NCBI GenBank assembly: GCA_027625915.1
Contig: JANTQA010000044.1
Span: 868,001 to 932,000 of the forward strand
DNA from: Anaeramoeba flamelloides
Lineage: Eukaryota > Metamonada > Anaeramoebidae
Direction of reading: 5' to 3'
Length of the DNA stretch: 64,000 nt
In this document: positions 23,512 to 36,394 of the stretch, one piece after another
Layout of the letters: each line of letters starts with the position of its first letter
Numbering within the stretch: the stretch's first letter is position 1
Made by a program: the position numbers and the translations under genes
The notes under the pieces: generated by a model
What the model was told of the DNA's origin: nothing
The model's database searches: none
What the model saw: the letters and a program-made list of their open reading frames with translations, nothing else

Positions 23512-24773
23512 TAACTAAACTTTATTTGAAAAAATTGAACTATAATTGAGATCTCTGAAAAAAGCTTTTCCAATTTTGATATATAAGGAGATTTAAATTA
23601 ATTGGGCTGACTCTATTAATAAATGAATAATGTTTTTTTCAAGGGTGTTAATTTATCTATGTTTTAATCGATTTTACTATATCTTTTCAGGTATTATTAA
23701 TGTTTCCAATTCAAAAATCACCCTTAACTTTTTTCCCAAAAGATAATTTCTTTTTATTATGATATGCCACTTAAACCTAAAAGAAAATGCCCTGTTTTTT
23801 ATAGAATTGTCTATTTTTATTATTTAACCCAATTTATTATATTTAAAAATTCTTGGTATTACTAAATAAAGGGATAGTTAAGGGTAAATAAAATAATAAA
23901 AAAAAGAATATTATCAATATAAGATTTAGCATGCGAAAAATTATATACTAAATTCATAATTTCAACAGAAAGATACCTAAAATAAATGAATTAATCTGCT
24001 GTGTATTAAAATTCTGAATGTTGTATTTTTTAAACTTACAAAAAAATGTTATTTTGTATTTAATATCATTTTATCAAATTATTTTTATATATTAATATAT
24101 CGACATTGGGTGTTAACTCCAAAAAAATCAACCCTTTTTAACAAAACTCTGATTTTGTTCAAGTTTATAAAAAAAGGCTGAAATCCAACTGAGAAAAGAA
24201 GATTTCCAAACCGAAATCAAAATCAAAATCAAGAGTAATAAACTAGCACGACACGAATAGAACAATCCATACAAAAAATTTCAAGACTTTTTCGAACTTT
24301 CAAACTGACAGTATCCAAGATTTCTGTCTATGATATTCTTTCTATTTTTTCAAATTTCAAATAATTGATACAAAACTTTTATAAACCGAAAAATGGTAAA
24401 AAAAAATAATTAACAAAAGATAACATTTTGCTATATAATTGAAATTTTGGAAAGTTATCTAAAAGAAAAATATACATTCACTTTCAATAACCTGAAACTA
24501 TTTTTCGGAAAAACGGAAAATTGGAAAGTTGTTTATATTAGGTAATTTTTTTCCCGTTTGATTTGTAAAACTTTTAAAATATCAAGTGATTGAATTTTGA
24601 TCTTGTAATTCCTTCAAAATTTGAAACAATTTCTAAAAAAACAAAGTGCTGTCAAGTAAAAAAAAGTTCCACCAATTTTTGTGTTATTTTTGTTGTGTGT
24701 ATAATCTAATAAAACCATTTTTTCGATTTGCTTCCATTTCTGTTCAATTTGATACAAACAAATAAAAAGTGAA
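23512..24773. other. Upstream region of the HEATR5-like gene
   Basis: AT-rich sequence without visible coding potential. The last 200 bases before the ATG at 24774 include GTGTGTATAATCTAATAAAACC at about 24694-24716, which could contain a core promoter, but the composition makes TATA-like strings common. Confidence 0.3.
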
Positions 24774-27700
24774 ATGGCAAGTTTAGATAAAGTTTGGAAA
24801 CAGTTTCTATCAAAACCACAAACATTTGCAATAAAAAAAAAACTGTTATTGTTTCATTTATTAATTGAAAAAGAAATACCTGAAGATCTTACCACTTTTA
24901 GAAAGCACCTTTTAGAAATCCTAACCCAAAAAAAATATGGGATCAATGGACCTACAATTCGAAGTTTAATCTCAAGGTGTGTTAGTTCGTCCTTTCAAAA
25001 ATCAACAACAGGAATTTTTTCTTTTATTCAGTCACTCCTTTCGATCATTACTTCAAATAAATCTCAAAATTCTGTAATGAATGCCTTAAGCATCATTTCT
25101 ATTCTTTCCCAACAATACGGAAAACAAACAATGTCACTTTACCCACAAACAATTGGTATTCTCACCAAAAGCTTGAAAAATTCTCAGGTTTGTTTTATAA
25201 TTAATTGTTTTTTCTTGACTTTTTTTTTTTCTTTTTCTTTCTCTTTTTCTCGACTTTGAAAGAATTTTTTCTTTTTTGTTTGAATTTTACACAATTGCTG
25301 TGCTTGAATTTTGGGATTTTAAATTTAAAAAGGTTTCAATTTCGATAATAATTTAAAAGAATTAAATAAACAAACTGAAAAATAGAATAAGATTTCTACA
25401 AAGGTAAAAAAGGCACTTTTCAACAAAAAGCTCTTTGGAAAACAAAGAGGTTTTATCAAAATAGAAAAAGAAGAACAAAAATTATAGAATTCTCATTGAA
25501 TAATTATTTCTTATCAATATTCTTTTTCTCAAAGATAAAGAAACAGATTTCATTAAAATCCTTAATTGTTCAAATTATCCATTCAGATACTCGTTGGCCA
25601 TCATAAAGAAACTCTCACTTTTTTTGTTCACTAAAACTGTTTTTGTGTACATACCAAATTCGAGAGGTCTACTCTATTATCTAGAAAGTTCCGATTATTA
25701 TACAGTTGAAGCAAATTAAACGAATGAAAATTTTATCTCAAAGTTCGAAATGAATACTTATTTAAACTATCACAATCAATTTAGAAGAGTAAAAATTTTG
25801 TCAAAGAGCCAAATAAGGAAGCTCTATATTAAAACTCACAAAAAAAATATCATTTCCAATAGATTTTGTGGAGATCTTTGGGTTTTTTCTACTAATAATT
25901 AAAATACCTTAGTGAACTCTAAGACAAAATTTTTACTCTGTTAATTTGATTTTTACAGTAATAAATAATTAAAATATTTTGGGGGCTTGTGAGAAAAAGT
26001 TTTCATTTCTTAATTGGAAAATATTGTATATCCAATGAAGCAAATAGATTTGATGTCAATAGAGTTATTATGAAAAAAGTGTGTAAAAAAAAAGTTTTCA
26101 AAAGTATCTATTAAACAGTCATGAAACTTTAATAGACCTATTTTTAATGACTTTTTGAAGAAAACCATTTTTAGTCACACGTTTTGAAAACAACTATACC
26201 CTTACATAAAAAGATTTACAAATCGTTTTTAATTTTAAAATCTGTTTTAATTGTAAAATGGTCCTTATTTTCAAATATTTTTTTATACTGTATTTTTTCC
26301 TTCATTTTACAACAAAAACCACATGTATGAGACAACTTCTGAATTTACCATTTTTTGAGGAGTACAATTCTTGATCTCGTTATATTAGGAGACACTCTGT
26401 TTTTGGATCATGTGGATTTTTAAAATGCACACTCTTGATTTAAATCATATTATCCCCAGTAATGGTGTTTTGAAGATTTTGGGACTATACAATTTTTTTG
26501 TCACACCTGTGCAATTACAAAAATTAAGTTAAGGGATCAGTATTCAACAGCAAACTGGCAAACTTTTAAAACATATTTTATTGGTGGTATTCTCCACTTA
26601 CAAACTTTTGTTGATGCAAATGTCAAAAAATTCTGATCGACTTTGAAATCTCAGAAAAGAAATTTTTTCAATAAGATCAATTTTTTTTTTTCCATTTTTT
26701 CTAAATAAGAAAAACCATTAAATTCATTTTATTTCGAACATTATAAAAATTTACTACCTTGTTTATTACCATTTCCATTATTATTACACAATATCAAGTC
26801 TTTATTACCAGGAAATATAAATGTAATAGATTTATTTTCTTTTTTGAGATAATTCTTTTGGTTAAAGAAAAAATTGATTTATTCAACATATTGGAAAATA
26901 TTTATATTTTTTTAAGAAGGGTAATTATAATCATTAAAGTTTTCAAATCATTTACAAATTTTACTTAGAAATTGTGTTTTTGCTATTAGATGAAATTTGA
27001 TTTTTTCAAAATAAAATTTTCTAGAAGATATTTTGGAATAAAGTAATTTTATTCTCAATTTTTAAAATCAATTTTTTTCGTGGCAAAAATGATTTGAATT
27101 GTGATAATAATTCTTGTAAATAAGACCAAACGATTTATTAAAAAAAATGTTTCGAAATTGAAATTTTTTTGCATTTTTTTTCATTTTTTGAAAAAAAGAA
27201 AACAACTTTTTTGAAAAACTTAAACAATAAAAATTTTTTTACTTATTTGATTTAAATTTCATTGATAAACCACTGTTAAAATTCTATCAAATATTCATTT
27301 ATTTAATAACCTATAACACAATTAGTTTTATTGGCCGTGGTTTTAATTGAAATATTAATAATTAAAAATAATAACAAAATAAAAAATTTTCAATCAAAAT
27401 CAAGGACTTTCCAACATAGAAAACGAAAAATATTTATAAATTTTCAAGAATTAACTTAATTTGTAATAAAAATAATATGTTACCTTTTTTCGTTTTATAT
27501 TTGAAACATGTGAATTTTGTATTTGAAAAATAGATGCAAATTCAATAAATTGTTTTAATGAGGTTAACTCATCCTATTTCATAAACAAAAACACGAATTA
27601 CAATAAAAAAATTTTTTGAAGATCTTTACAAGATTTTATTTTTTAAAAATACAACTCTCTTAATTCATCTTGTTCAAATCTTAAAGTCAATTTCACATGA

Positions 27701-29951
27701 ATAGGGAAATCAGAAATAAAAAAAAAAACCAAAAAAAGTTACTTTTACTAATGTTTACATTTAAAAAACTCAAATTTGGAAAAGTGAACATGCTTAAATT
27801 TTGGTTTCATTTAATTTTTTGAATTCTATTTTAATTCAAATAATCAATCCATTTTTTGGAATTGACTTTTTAAAATGAAGAGAAAAAAAAGTAAAAAAAA
27901 TATTTGAAAACGAGAACTACTGCTTTCAAAATTAAAATCGATTTGAAAATTTTTTTATGGGATGATTATAAAAATATTTTGAGTTAAATTATCATCACAC
28001 ACAATGTGTAGGACTTGATATTTTCATAATAAAACTAAAAAGAAATGAGAAAGAAAAAATGGCGTTTTCTTAAGCAAGTAGGTACATTTTACCATTTTGA
28101 AAAATTTTAATTGGAACAACATTACTGAAAAATGATTTTTTAAGTACCATGAGATATTGAAACTTTGAAACCAAAACAAAAACCTTCGCTGCTCTATTTT
28201 ATTTGTGAAAAGAAAACGAACACAAAGTAAATCCGGAGTTGAATCTTGAATTTTTCATTTTTTTGAACATTTTTTTAGATACAATTATTGGTTTTAAAAA
28301 TTAAGATTTTGGATCAAGAAATATGTCCATGGATGGTTGAAATTAACACAATAATAAAGCGAAAAAAAAAAAAAAAAACCCTGAGTAGGTGTGTTTTTGA
28401 AACAAATCTTTTCCTTTTAGAAGACCAAACAAGAAAGATCACATTTCCAAATAAATTAGTTGAAATCAAGGATTAACAAAAAAAAAAATTAGACAAAAGC
28501 CTATTTTCGAAGATTTTTTTTCTTTATGTTCTTAATTTGGATGAACCCAAACAATTTATTACCTTGAATTTCTCATCCCATTACTATTCATTATTATTTT
28601 ACAAAACAAATTTTTTTTCAAATTTGTTTTCAAAATTCTATTTTTTCAAATATTTTTATTAAAAAAAACCAAAATAAAGAATACTATTTCAAAGATTAAA
28701 GTGAAAGAGTTGAATTCTCGAAATAAAAAAAACAGTTACAAAAGATTGTCAAAAGAAATTGAAAAATTGAGAAAAAATTTCAACCAGAATTCAGAATTAT
28801 TTTGAGTTTTCAATTTAAATCAAAAATAAATAATTATCAAATCAAACAAACCCATTCAATAAATCTTTATTTCTGGAAGAGATAAATTTAAAAAATAAAT
28901 TATTTTCTGAACCCAAGCTAGAATTAGACAAATTAAATGACAATATGATTTTTAAATTCATTTTGGAAATTCTTGATAAATAAAAAGATAATTTGTTAAT
29001 CAAAAATTTTCCAAATAAAAAGTTTTTCCATAAAGAGTGAAAAATAAAGTCAAGCTGAAAAGAAGCAATTGTACCAAACATTACATATAAGATCAAGAAA
29101 TAAATGATTTTTTGTTTTATTTTTTTCAAGCTCAATTTTTTCATTTTTTTGATTTCCATTTTTTAGTTCGTATGAAAATATATTATACTAGGATAGATTC
29201 AACTCTCATATTTATTAAAATATTAATGTATTTGGTTAAAGAAATGAATTGAATAATTGAGTTTCGTATAAACGGAGGCACTCGAAATTTGGAAAATGTA
29301 CTTACCCCCCTTAATGTGATCAACAAAGAAATATTAATTCTGGGGGAATTATTGAAACTGAGGATCTCAATTTCAATTCAAAATTTTTGGCACACTAAAA
29401 GTCGATTTTTGAAACAAAAAAAATTCTTATAAAATCAATTGTCTGGGGAAATAGTAAATCAGAACTATATACACTAATTGAAATGTTAACTAATTGAATA
29501 TGATTTGCAAATACCCACAAAACAAAAAATAAATAATTATCAATACTAAGAAATTATCGGTGTGTCAAAAATTTTGAAGAGAGCAGAATAAAAAAATATA
29601 TTGTGAAATTTGTAAAAATTCTACTAACAAATATTGATCCATCAAATGGCTAGATACCATCAACTAATTTTATTTGAGCTCTTCTATTTTGAACAACTCA
29701 ACTTTAACCTTCGATCAACTTTTCGAAAAACATTTTTCATCGAATGAAATAGATTACATCATTCAAAAAATAAAAGGAAAACAAAAAACAAAGCAAAGGT
29801 AAAAAAATATTTTGCAAAAATCAAAATTATTTCCAAATTGAACTAAATTCTCTTATTGTGATTCTTTGGAACTCGTTTTTAACTGACTGAAAATTTTTCA
29901 ATTTTTAAATTTATTTTATCGAATCATAATTCAAAAACAAACCACCACCAC

Positions 29952-29999
<48 letters not shown>

Positions 30000-32900
30000 A
30001 ACAATACCACAAACAACAAAAACAATAATTAGGATTCTCTTCGTTCATTAATTTTAGAAACCATTATTTCATGTATTAATGGAGCAAGGGGCACAAGTGA
30101 GCAATTATCAAAAGAATTATTTAAAGGACTAAAAAGCCTTTCAAATGATCGGAATAATTATGTAAAAATTCGATTATCTCGGTGTATTGTTACTCTAATT
30201 TGTAATTCGCAAAGCATAACTAAAGCTAAAATGAAAAAAATCATTTTCTTACTTTGCAAGATTAGCAATGGTAGTGAACAAAATGTTAGGGAAGATATTA
30301 GTAAAGATTTTGGAATATTAATTAATGAAATATGGGAATATATTTCATATTTTGAAAAATTGGATTCTGAAAATAATCAAAATAACAATGGGAATGAAAA
30401 AAATGAAAATGAAAATGTAATGGGTTATCAAAATAATAATAATCAACTTAATTCAAATTCGGATTCAAAAAAAAAAAACAAAAAAACTAAAAAAGCAAAA
30501 AAAATGAAAATGATGATGATGAATAGAACAGAAAATTTGGGTAAAAGGGAATTGTTTGATCTCTTAACAATTGATTTTAAAAAACAAATTAATACCAATT
30601 TAAATAATAATTCTAATAATTTAGAAAATTTAAATGTGATTGTTCAAGGCATTTGTTATTTTTTTGACAAATTAAGCAATCAAGAGATCATAAAAAATTT
30701 AAATTTCTTCTTGGATTATTTTTACCAAATATGGAAAAATAAAAATTGTAATAATTTAAAAAGGCAAATACTGTATTATTTAATCAAAAAAATAACATGC
30801 AGTGTTGATGAAAGCAACCAATTAATTATTTTAAATTATACTATCAATAAATTAACCAATGGAAACCACAATAACCAAAATAGTAAAAATAAGAGCAACG
30901 TGAACAACATTGACAGCAGCTCCAGTAACAAAAGCAACACGAGTAAAAAGAGAACTAAAAAAAAAACGGAAAAGCAAAATGATTTTGAAAAAAACAATAA
31001 TGATCAAGATCATGAATCTGCAAAAGAAGGTGAATTCTATCTCTTAATATTTGAAGATTTAATTCTATCATTAGGCGAGGCTATCAAACCACAAATTAAA
31101 AATTTAATTGACAAAATAGAAAAATATTGTAATAATGGATCATTTTTGGTTCGTACAAGGATCTCAAAATTAATTTCAAGTTTGGCCAAATTCGATAATC
31201 AATTGTTGCCAACCCTATATGAAAAATACTATAATTTAATAGCCAAAATCCTTAATGAAAGCCTCACAAAGGAATCACATTGCTTACTTGATAGCTATTG
31301 TTTAATAATTTGTGAAATCATTGAAGGGCTATCAAATATTCCAGGCACAGATTTTAGTGAATACTATTCTGTTCGGAGTCTACTTTTAGTGCAAAGTTTA
31401 TTTTTTTACTCCAAACCCGACAAAAAGAAAAAAACATATTCTGATAACATTTCTTTATTTAGATCTGGCTTTTCTATATTGCACGCCTGCATCATATCCT
31501 TCCCCAGATATTGGAAATATGATTCAAAGCCATTATATGAACTTTGGAATTATAGCTTGAAATATAGTAAAAAAATTAGTTATTCCAAGGATTCATTGGG
31601 TATTGATTTGAAAATATATTTAATTAATGTCTTTGGGGTTTTTAAAACTGTTATTTCATTATTAAAATCAATGCAGAGAGATGTGAAAAAAAAATCAAAT
31701 CGGCTAAATCAAACATGGGAATATTGCTTTTCAATGATCCAAAAAATTGGGATTAATTTAACTCAATTAAAGTTAATCAGTGAAAAAGTTGGGTTTTTAA
31801 ATTATCAAAACGCCAGTAGCAATCGAAGTAATAAAGACATTGGAGGTAATAAATGCAACACTCGTAATAATATGTCCGTGGAACAGATCAAAAAAAAAAA
31901 TTCCACAAAAAGAGAAATTATTATACCAACAATAATTTTAAACAAATTTACTTTACAAATTGAAAAAATTTATATATTTTTATTTAATAGTTTTTCATTA
32001 TTGCCACTAAACAAATTCAAAAAAATGCAAACAAAACTTTTGAAATTTAGTTTATATTTTCTACATAACTATCAAGAGCGTACTTTAGAATTATCTGACG
32101 AATTGTTTAAATTCTATGAAAATAACAAAAATTTTTCCTTACCAGATAATAACTGTTTAATTAATTTGGATAATTTGATAAACTTGGGTACAATAGATGG
32201 ATTTAATGAAAACGAATCTTTCAAATTTATGGATCGTATTGAATTACCAAAATCAAAATTGGATCCGTTATTGATCCAATCATCAATTGCGCTATTTACC
32301 AACACATTTTTGGAATACAACCAAACAAAAAGAAATCATTTATTTAAATGGGTTTATGAATTATTACAGATAAAAATTTCCAAGCAAAGTAAAAGAAAAA
32401 AGATCATATTAAATATTCTATATTTGTTAATAAATCTTTTTAAAAATTTAATGAAAAGGGCAAAAAATGTCTCGAATAATAAAGAATTAATAAATGAAAT
32501 TAAATCATTATGGAACGAAATAAAAAATATATTGGAATTGATCTTTCAAAATTTTGATTTACAAATATCAAAGCTATATTTTAAATTCGTAGAATATATT
32601 AGCTTTTTTTTCAAAAATGAGAATTATTTTATAAAGCTTTTGCATTCATTACAAAGGCAATTTGAAAAATCATTAAATAAAAATAATATTATTTTGGAAA
32701 TATATCCTATATTTATAAAGACAATTCTCTTTTCAATTGGATTAAACCAATCGAAATTAATAATTAAAGACCCAATCCAAACTATATTCAATAAATATAA
32801 AATTAGTAACTATAATTTATTGATCAATTGCTATCAAACTTTACAAATTTTAATAGGGTCAAATTTAAATAATCTTGATCTCAACCTAATTTTAAGATAT

Positions 32901-35179
32901 TCAATAGAAAATCTCATAATTTTATTAAATAATGATGACTTTTATTTAAATTTGAAGACAGTAAGGGAATTAATCAATTACACTTATATTCTATTTGAAA
33001 AATTATCAAAAAATAATATCCAAATAAATCGTTCCAATTCTCAAATTTTATTAATATTATTTAATCAATTGCATAATAGTCGTTTTGAAACCATTAAATT
33101 TAACTCTTTTATTTTTATTTCAAATATTTACAATGAAGAAATTAATTATGAATTTTTATTAAATTTAATACTAAACTTTAAAAAATAGAAATTTAATTTT
33201 TTTTTCCAAATTCTTTATCGATTTGTTTAAAATTACTATTAAAGGGAATTAATTTTTTTGATGTTGGATTTTCTGAAAATATAAACAACAATAATAATAA
33301 TAATAGTAATAATAATAATAATAATAATAATGAGGATAATAATAAAATTAATTACAGTTCAAACAATAATTTAATAAAAAATTATAATCTAATTAATTTA
33401 AATTCAATTAGGTTTATTTTATTAGATTTTATTGATTACATTTATAGTCAAATTATTACAAAGAAAAATGAAAAAAAAATTTCAACGGTTTTAAAGCAAA
33501 TTGAATTATTATTAGAAAAAATGATTAATATAAGTTTTAAAATTGGATTTTTTGATTGGTTTGAAATGTGTAAAAATATTTTAATATTTTCTAATAAAAA
33601 TAATCAATTAAATTTAAAAAAAAAATATAAACCAATCAAAAAATAGTAATAATATTGAAAATAATGACAATGATGAAAAAACTGACGACGATGATGATGA
33701 TGATTATGATGATGAAGATGAATATAGTGTTCGTGGAAAAAACATTGACAATAAAAAAAAGAATCAAAGTATTAATAAAAAATTGAAAGAAAATGAATAT
33801 ATTAAAATTCGACTATTATTTGAAATATCTCCAAGATGGAAAACTAAAAAATTTATTATTATAATTGTTCAAAAATTAATTATTAATTTAATTAATTCAA
33901 ACCAATTTGTAAAAAAAAGGAAAAAAAAATTGTTAAAAATTTTACAAGAAATGATTGAAATTTCTTTTAAAACTTCAATTTCTAATATAATAAATTTTCG
34001 AAAAGAAGGGCTAAATACTTTAAAATTATTGGTTAGGTGTTTTAAAAATATTAAAGATCCAGAGTATAAAGGACATTTTATTTTAGAGGCATATGAAAAT
34101 CAATTGATTAGCTCTTTAAATCAAGTTTTTGAAATAAAATTATTATCCAACAAAAAAAATACTTCTAATAATAATGCCAACAACAACGGTCGTGATCGTG
34201 GTAGTGATGATGATGATGATGATGATGTCGAAGGAGATGAATTTACAAATAATGATATAATTAATAAAAATAAAAAAGATGATGAAATAAAAATTCTCAA
34301 TGATATCTTGATTATTAATATTAATAAAATTATTGGTAATTGTTGCGAATTTGCATTGGAAATTGTCCAATTTTATCAACTTTTAAAAAATAATGATATT
34401 TTTGAATCCTTTGAAGTATTAAATCAATTAACAAATGAAATAATTAATTTTTTTGAAAAAATATATTTAAATGATGAAAGAAAAAATTCAAAAACAAAAT
34501 TTAAATTAATAATATTATTGTGTAATTGCTTAAATTTTATTTACCAAATTGACAAAAATGATATTAATAATTATGTTCCTAAAAGGTTGCTGTCTAACTT
34601 TTATATTCTAATGATTTCAATTCTCGAAAAATATTTTTCTTCCTTTTCAATGAAAATAAATAATTCTATTTATTTTTCTAGAATTGATCACACAGATGAT
34701 GTTAATGATATTTTAAATCACACATGGTTTAAAGTTTTCAATTGTGTTTGCTTTTTTAAAAAAAATTATTATCTACAATCCAAGAATGATTCAAATGGTG
34801 AAAAAACCCAAAATGAAGTTATCAAAAAATCAATATTAATTTCATCTGCAATATTATTATTCAAATTAAATAATTTAAATAATGATTCGAATCTGAATAT
34901 CTTTAATAATTTAAATCTATTTTTATACAATTTTAGTAATGATTTTAATACCCTTTTCCCAAATTTATTATTGGAATTCCTGAAAATGCTCTGCAAATTT
35001 TTATTAAATCCAGATTTTAATTCTAAAATTCAATTTAATTCCATCAAATCTTTAAATTTATTAACTCGTTCAATTGATCTAAAGTTGAATTCTAATTACA
35101 CTTTTATTTTTGATTATTTATTAGAGTTTACTAATCATTTTTTGAATGTTAATGTAATTCAAAAAGAAAATTATGATGA

Positions 35180-35263
<84 letters not shown>

Positions 35264-36344
35264 TAACAATAATAAGAATAAGAATAATAAGAATAAGAAT
35301 AAGAATAATAATTCGATTAACAATTTATTCTTTCAAATTATTGAAATAATTTCTTCCTTTTATATGAAATTCGAATTTAACACTCAAATTAAATATCTAT
35401 TTAAAATCATTCATTTGATTGAAAAATATTCAAATTCTGTTGAACTTGATTCAAATAGTTTAAAGATATTAATTACATTATTATCAAGAAAAATTGAGGA
35501 TTCAAAGAATATTCAAATTTGGAATTCATGCTTAATTAATAATCTAATTTATTATATTTCAAAATTAGAAAAAAAATATTCAACTTTTGTTATTCAAATC
35601 ATTTTTTCTTATTGTCAAATTTTTAATAATTCTATTTATTTTAAAAATATTCTCCAATTAATCCAAAAACCTTTATTAAACTCTTTAATAAATTCAAATT
35701 CTGAAGGGAAAAAAATAATTATTTCGAACCTGCTTTCTTTAATACAATCTTCGATGAATATTAATACATCAAATAGTATAGCATTTCATTTATTTAACTA
35801 TTTAATCTCAGATATTATTTATTTAATTTGGGGAGAAAATAATCAAACACCGAATAAAGAAATTGAATTAATTTCTTTAAAATGCTCGATTTCAGGGTTG
35901 GCAGTATTTAAAAACCAATATAACCATTTACAATCAAAAACTATATTAAATGTTTTTATACAATCTTCATTATTTTGTTTCTTTAATAATAATGTACATC
36001 AAAATCAAATTGCAATTAAAACAGAATTTGAATTTCAACTTTCGAAATTTTTGGTTTATATCACAAAGGAATATTCTCAACTAATCAAAGAAATTATTCA
36101 AGAAATGAATAACGAAACTAAAACGAATTTTCAAACACTTTTAAAAATTTCAATGTCACAAAACCAAAATAATAATCCACAAAATTCTTTAAATAAGAAT
36201 AAAAACAATGAAAGTGGTAATAGTAATCTGAAGAATAAAAAGTTTAATGTTAATTCATTAAAGCAATTTAATAAAGTTTCTCAACTTGGATTTTCTTTTA
36301 CAGATAAATTTATTAAACAAGTTGGAAAAAAATCTGATAAATAA
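24774..36344 (+). CDS. HEATR5/Laa1-like HEAT-repeat protein
   Basis: Exon 1 (24774-25187, 138 codons) ends CAG before GTTTGT; exon 2 starts at 30033 after AATAATTAG, phase 0. The join gives residues that follow the HEATR5 N-terminal pattern: GPTIRSLISRCVSSSF, then SIISILSQQYG, TIGILTKSLKNSQ and DSLRSLILETIISCI, with helical repeats throughout. HEATR5/Laa1 proteins bind AP-1 clathrin adaptors and act in endosome-Golgi traffic. Exon 2 is open to 33185, where frame 1 meets TAG. Coding-like sequence resumes at about 33245 in another frame, runs to a TAG at 33645, and resumes +1 to 36344 (TAA). The total is about 2,200 residues, close to the family. Poly-Asn runs lie near 33288-33330 and 35180-35275. 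Either short introns with donors I cannot see, assembly indels, or real frame breaks explain the two breaks. HEATR5 identity is by pattern only. Confidence 0.72.
28045..28476 (+). CDS. Possible small two-exon gene inside an intron
   Basis: ATG at 28045 starts 11 codons (MRKKKWRFLKQ) ending CAA before GTAGGTAC. A polypyrimidine tract and TTTTTTTAG at 28278 precede a second open exon at 28279-28476, joined in phase 0, giving about 77 residues ending at TAA. The second exon contains KIKILDQEICPWMVEI, a Lys run from an A16 tract, then FLLEDQTRKITFPNKLVEI, which looks like protein but matches no family I know. It lies on the same strand within the long HEATR5-like intron. The Lys run is where an indel would most easily alter the frame. 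A chance pairing of splice-like sites is quite possible. Confidence 0.3.
29465..29880. repeat. Dispersed repeat, family F, copy 2
   Basis: Same order of blocks as 1912-2345, including TTGAAATGTTAACT, AAAATAAATAATTATCAATAC, GGTGTGTCAAAAATTTTGAAG and CATCAACTAATTTTATTTGA. Located in the first intron of the HEATR5-like gene. Confidence 0.6.
29941..30003. repeat. CAA microsatellite next to a splice acceptor
   Basis: A (CAA)n/(ACA)n run with few interruptions ends about 30 bases before the exon 2 acceptor (30031-30032). It takes the place of a normal polypyrimidine tract, which is absent here, so acceptor choice may rely on other signals. Confidence 0.7.
35180..35310 (+). repeat. AAT repeat encoding poly-Asn
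   Basis: Uninterrupted AAT codons from about 35184 to 35260, then AAC and AAG variants, encode more than 25 Asn followed by Lys/Asn. It lies in frame in the HEATR5-like protein between helical repeats, so it is probably a tolerated disordered loop. Length is likely variable between strains. Confidence 0.85.
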
Positions 36345-36360
36345 TTAATTTTCAAGAATA

Positions 36361-36394
<34 letters not shown>

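Larger units (their letters stand above)
25188..30032 (+). other. First intron of the HEATR5-like gene (4.8 kb)
   Basis: Bounded by CAG-GTTTGT and AATAATTAG-GATTC, joining two conserved stretches in phase. It is far longer than the other introns seen here (about 70-190 bases). It contains a copy of the family F repeat, a CAA microsatellite next to the acceptor, a possible small nested gene at 28045-28476, and otherwise AT-rich DNA with no coding sequence that I trust. Open stretches at 26759-26968 and 28842-29159 are T- or A-rich and unconvincing. Confidence 0.65.

Noticed and set aside
28842..29159. 105-codon reverse-strand open frame inside the HEATR5-like intron
   Set aside because: Phe/Leu/Lys-rich from composition; no domain, and no splice pattern or start context.
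33180..33650. Claim of Euplotes-type programmed frameshifting at AAA-TAR
   Set aside because: Two breaks end at AAA-TAG, but any +1 shift upstream would leave the new frame open at that stop, so the coincidence is weak. The eL37 break has no stop nearby. Kept only as one alternative.
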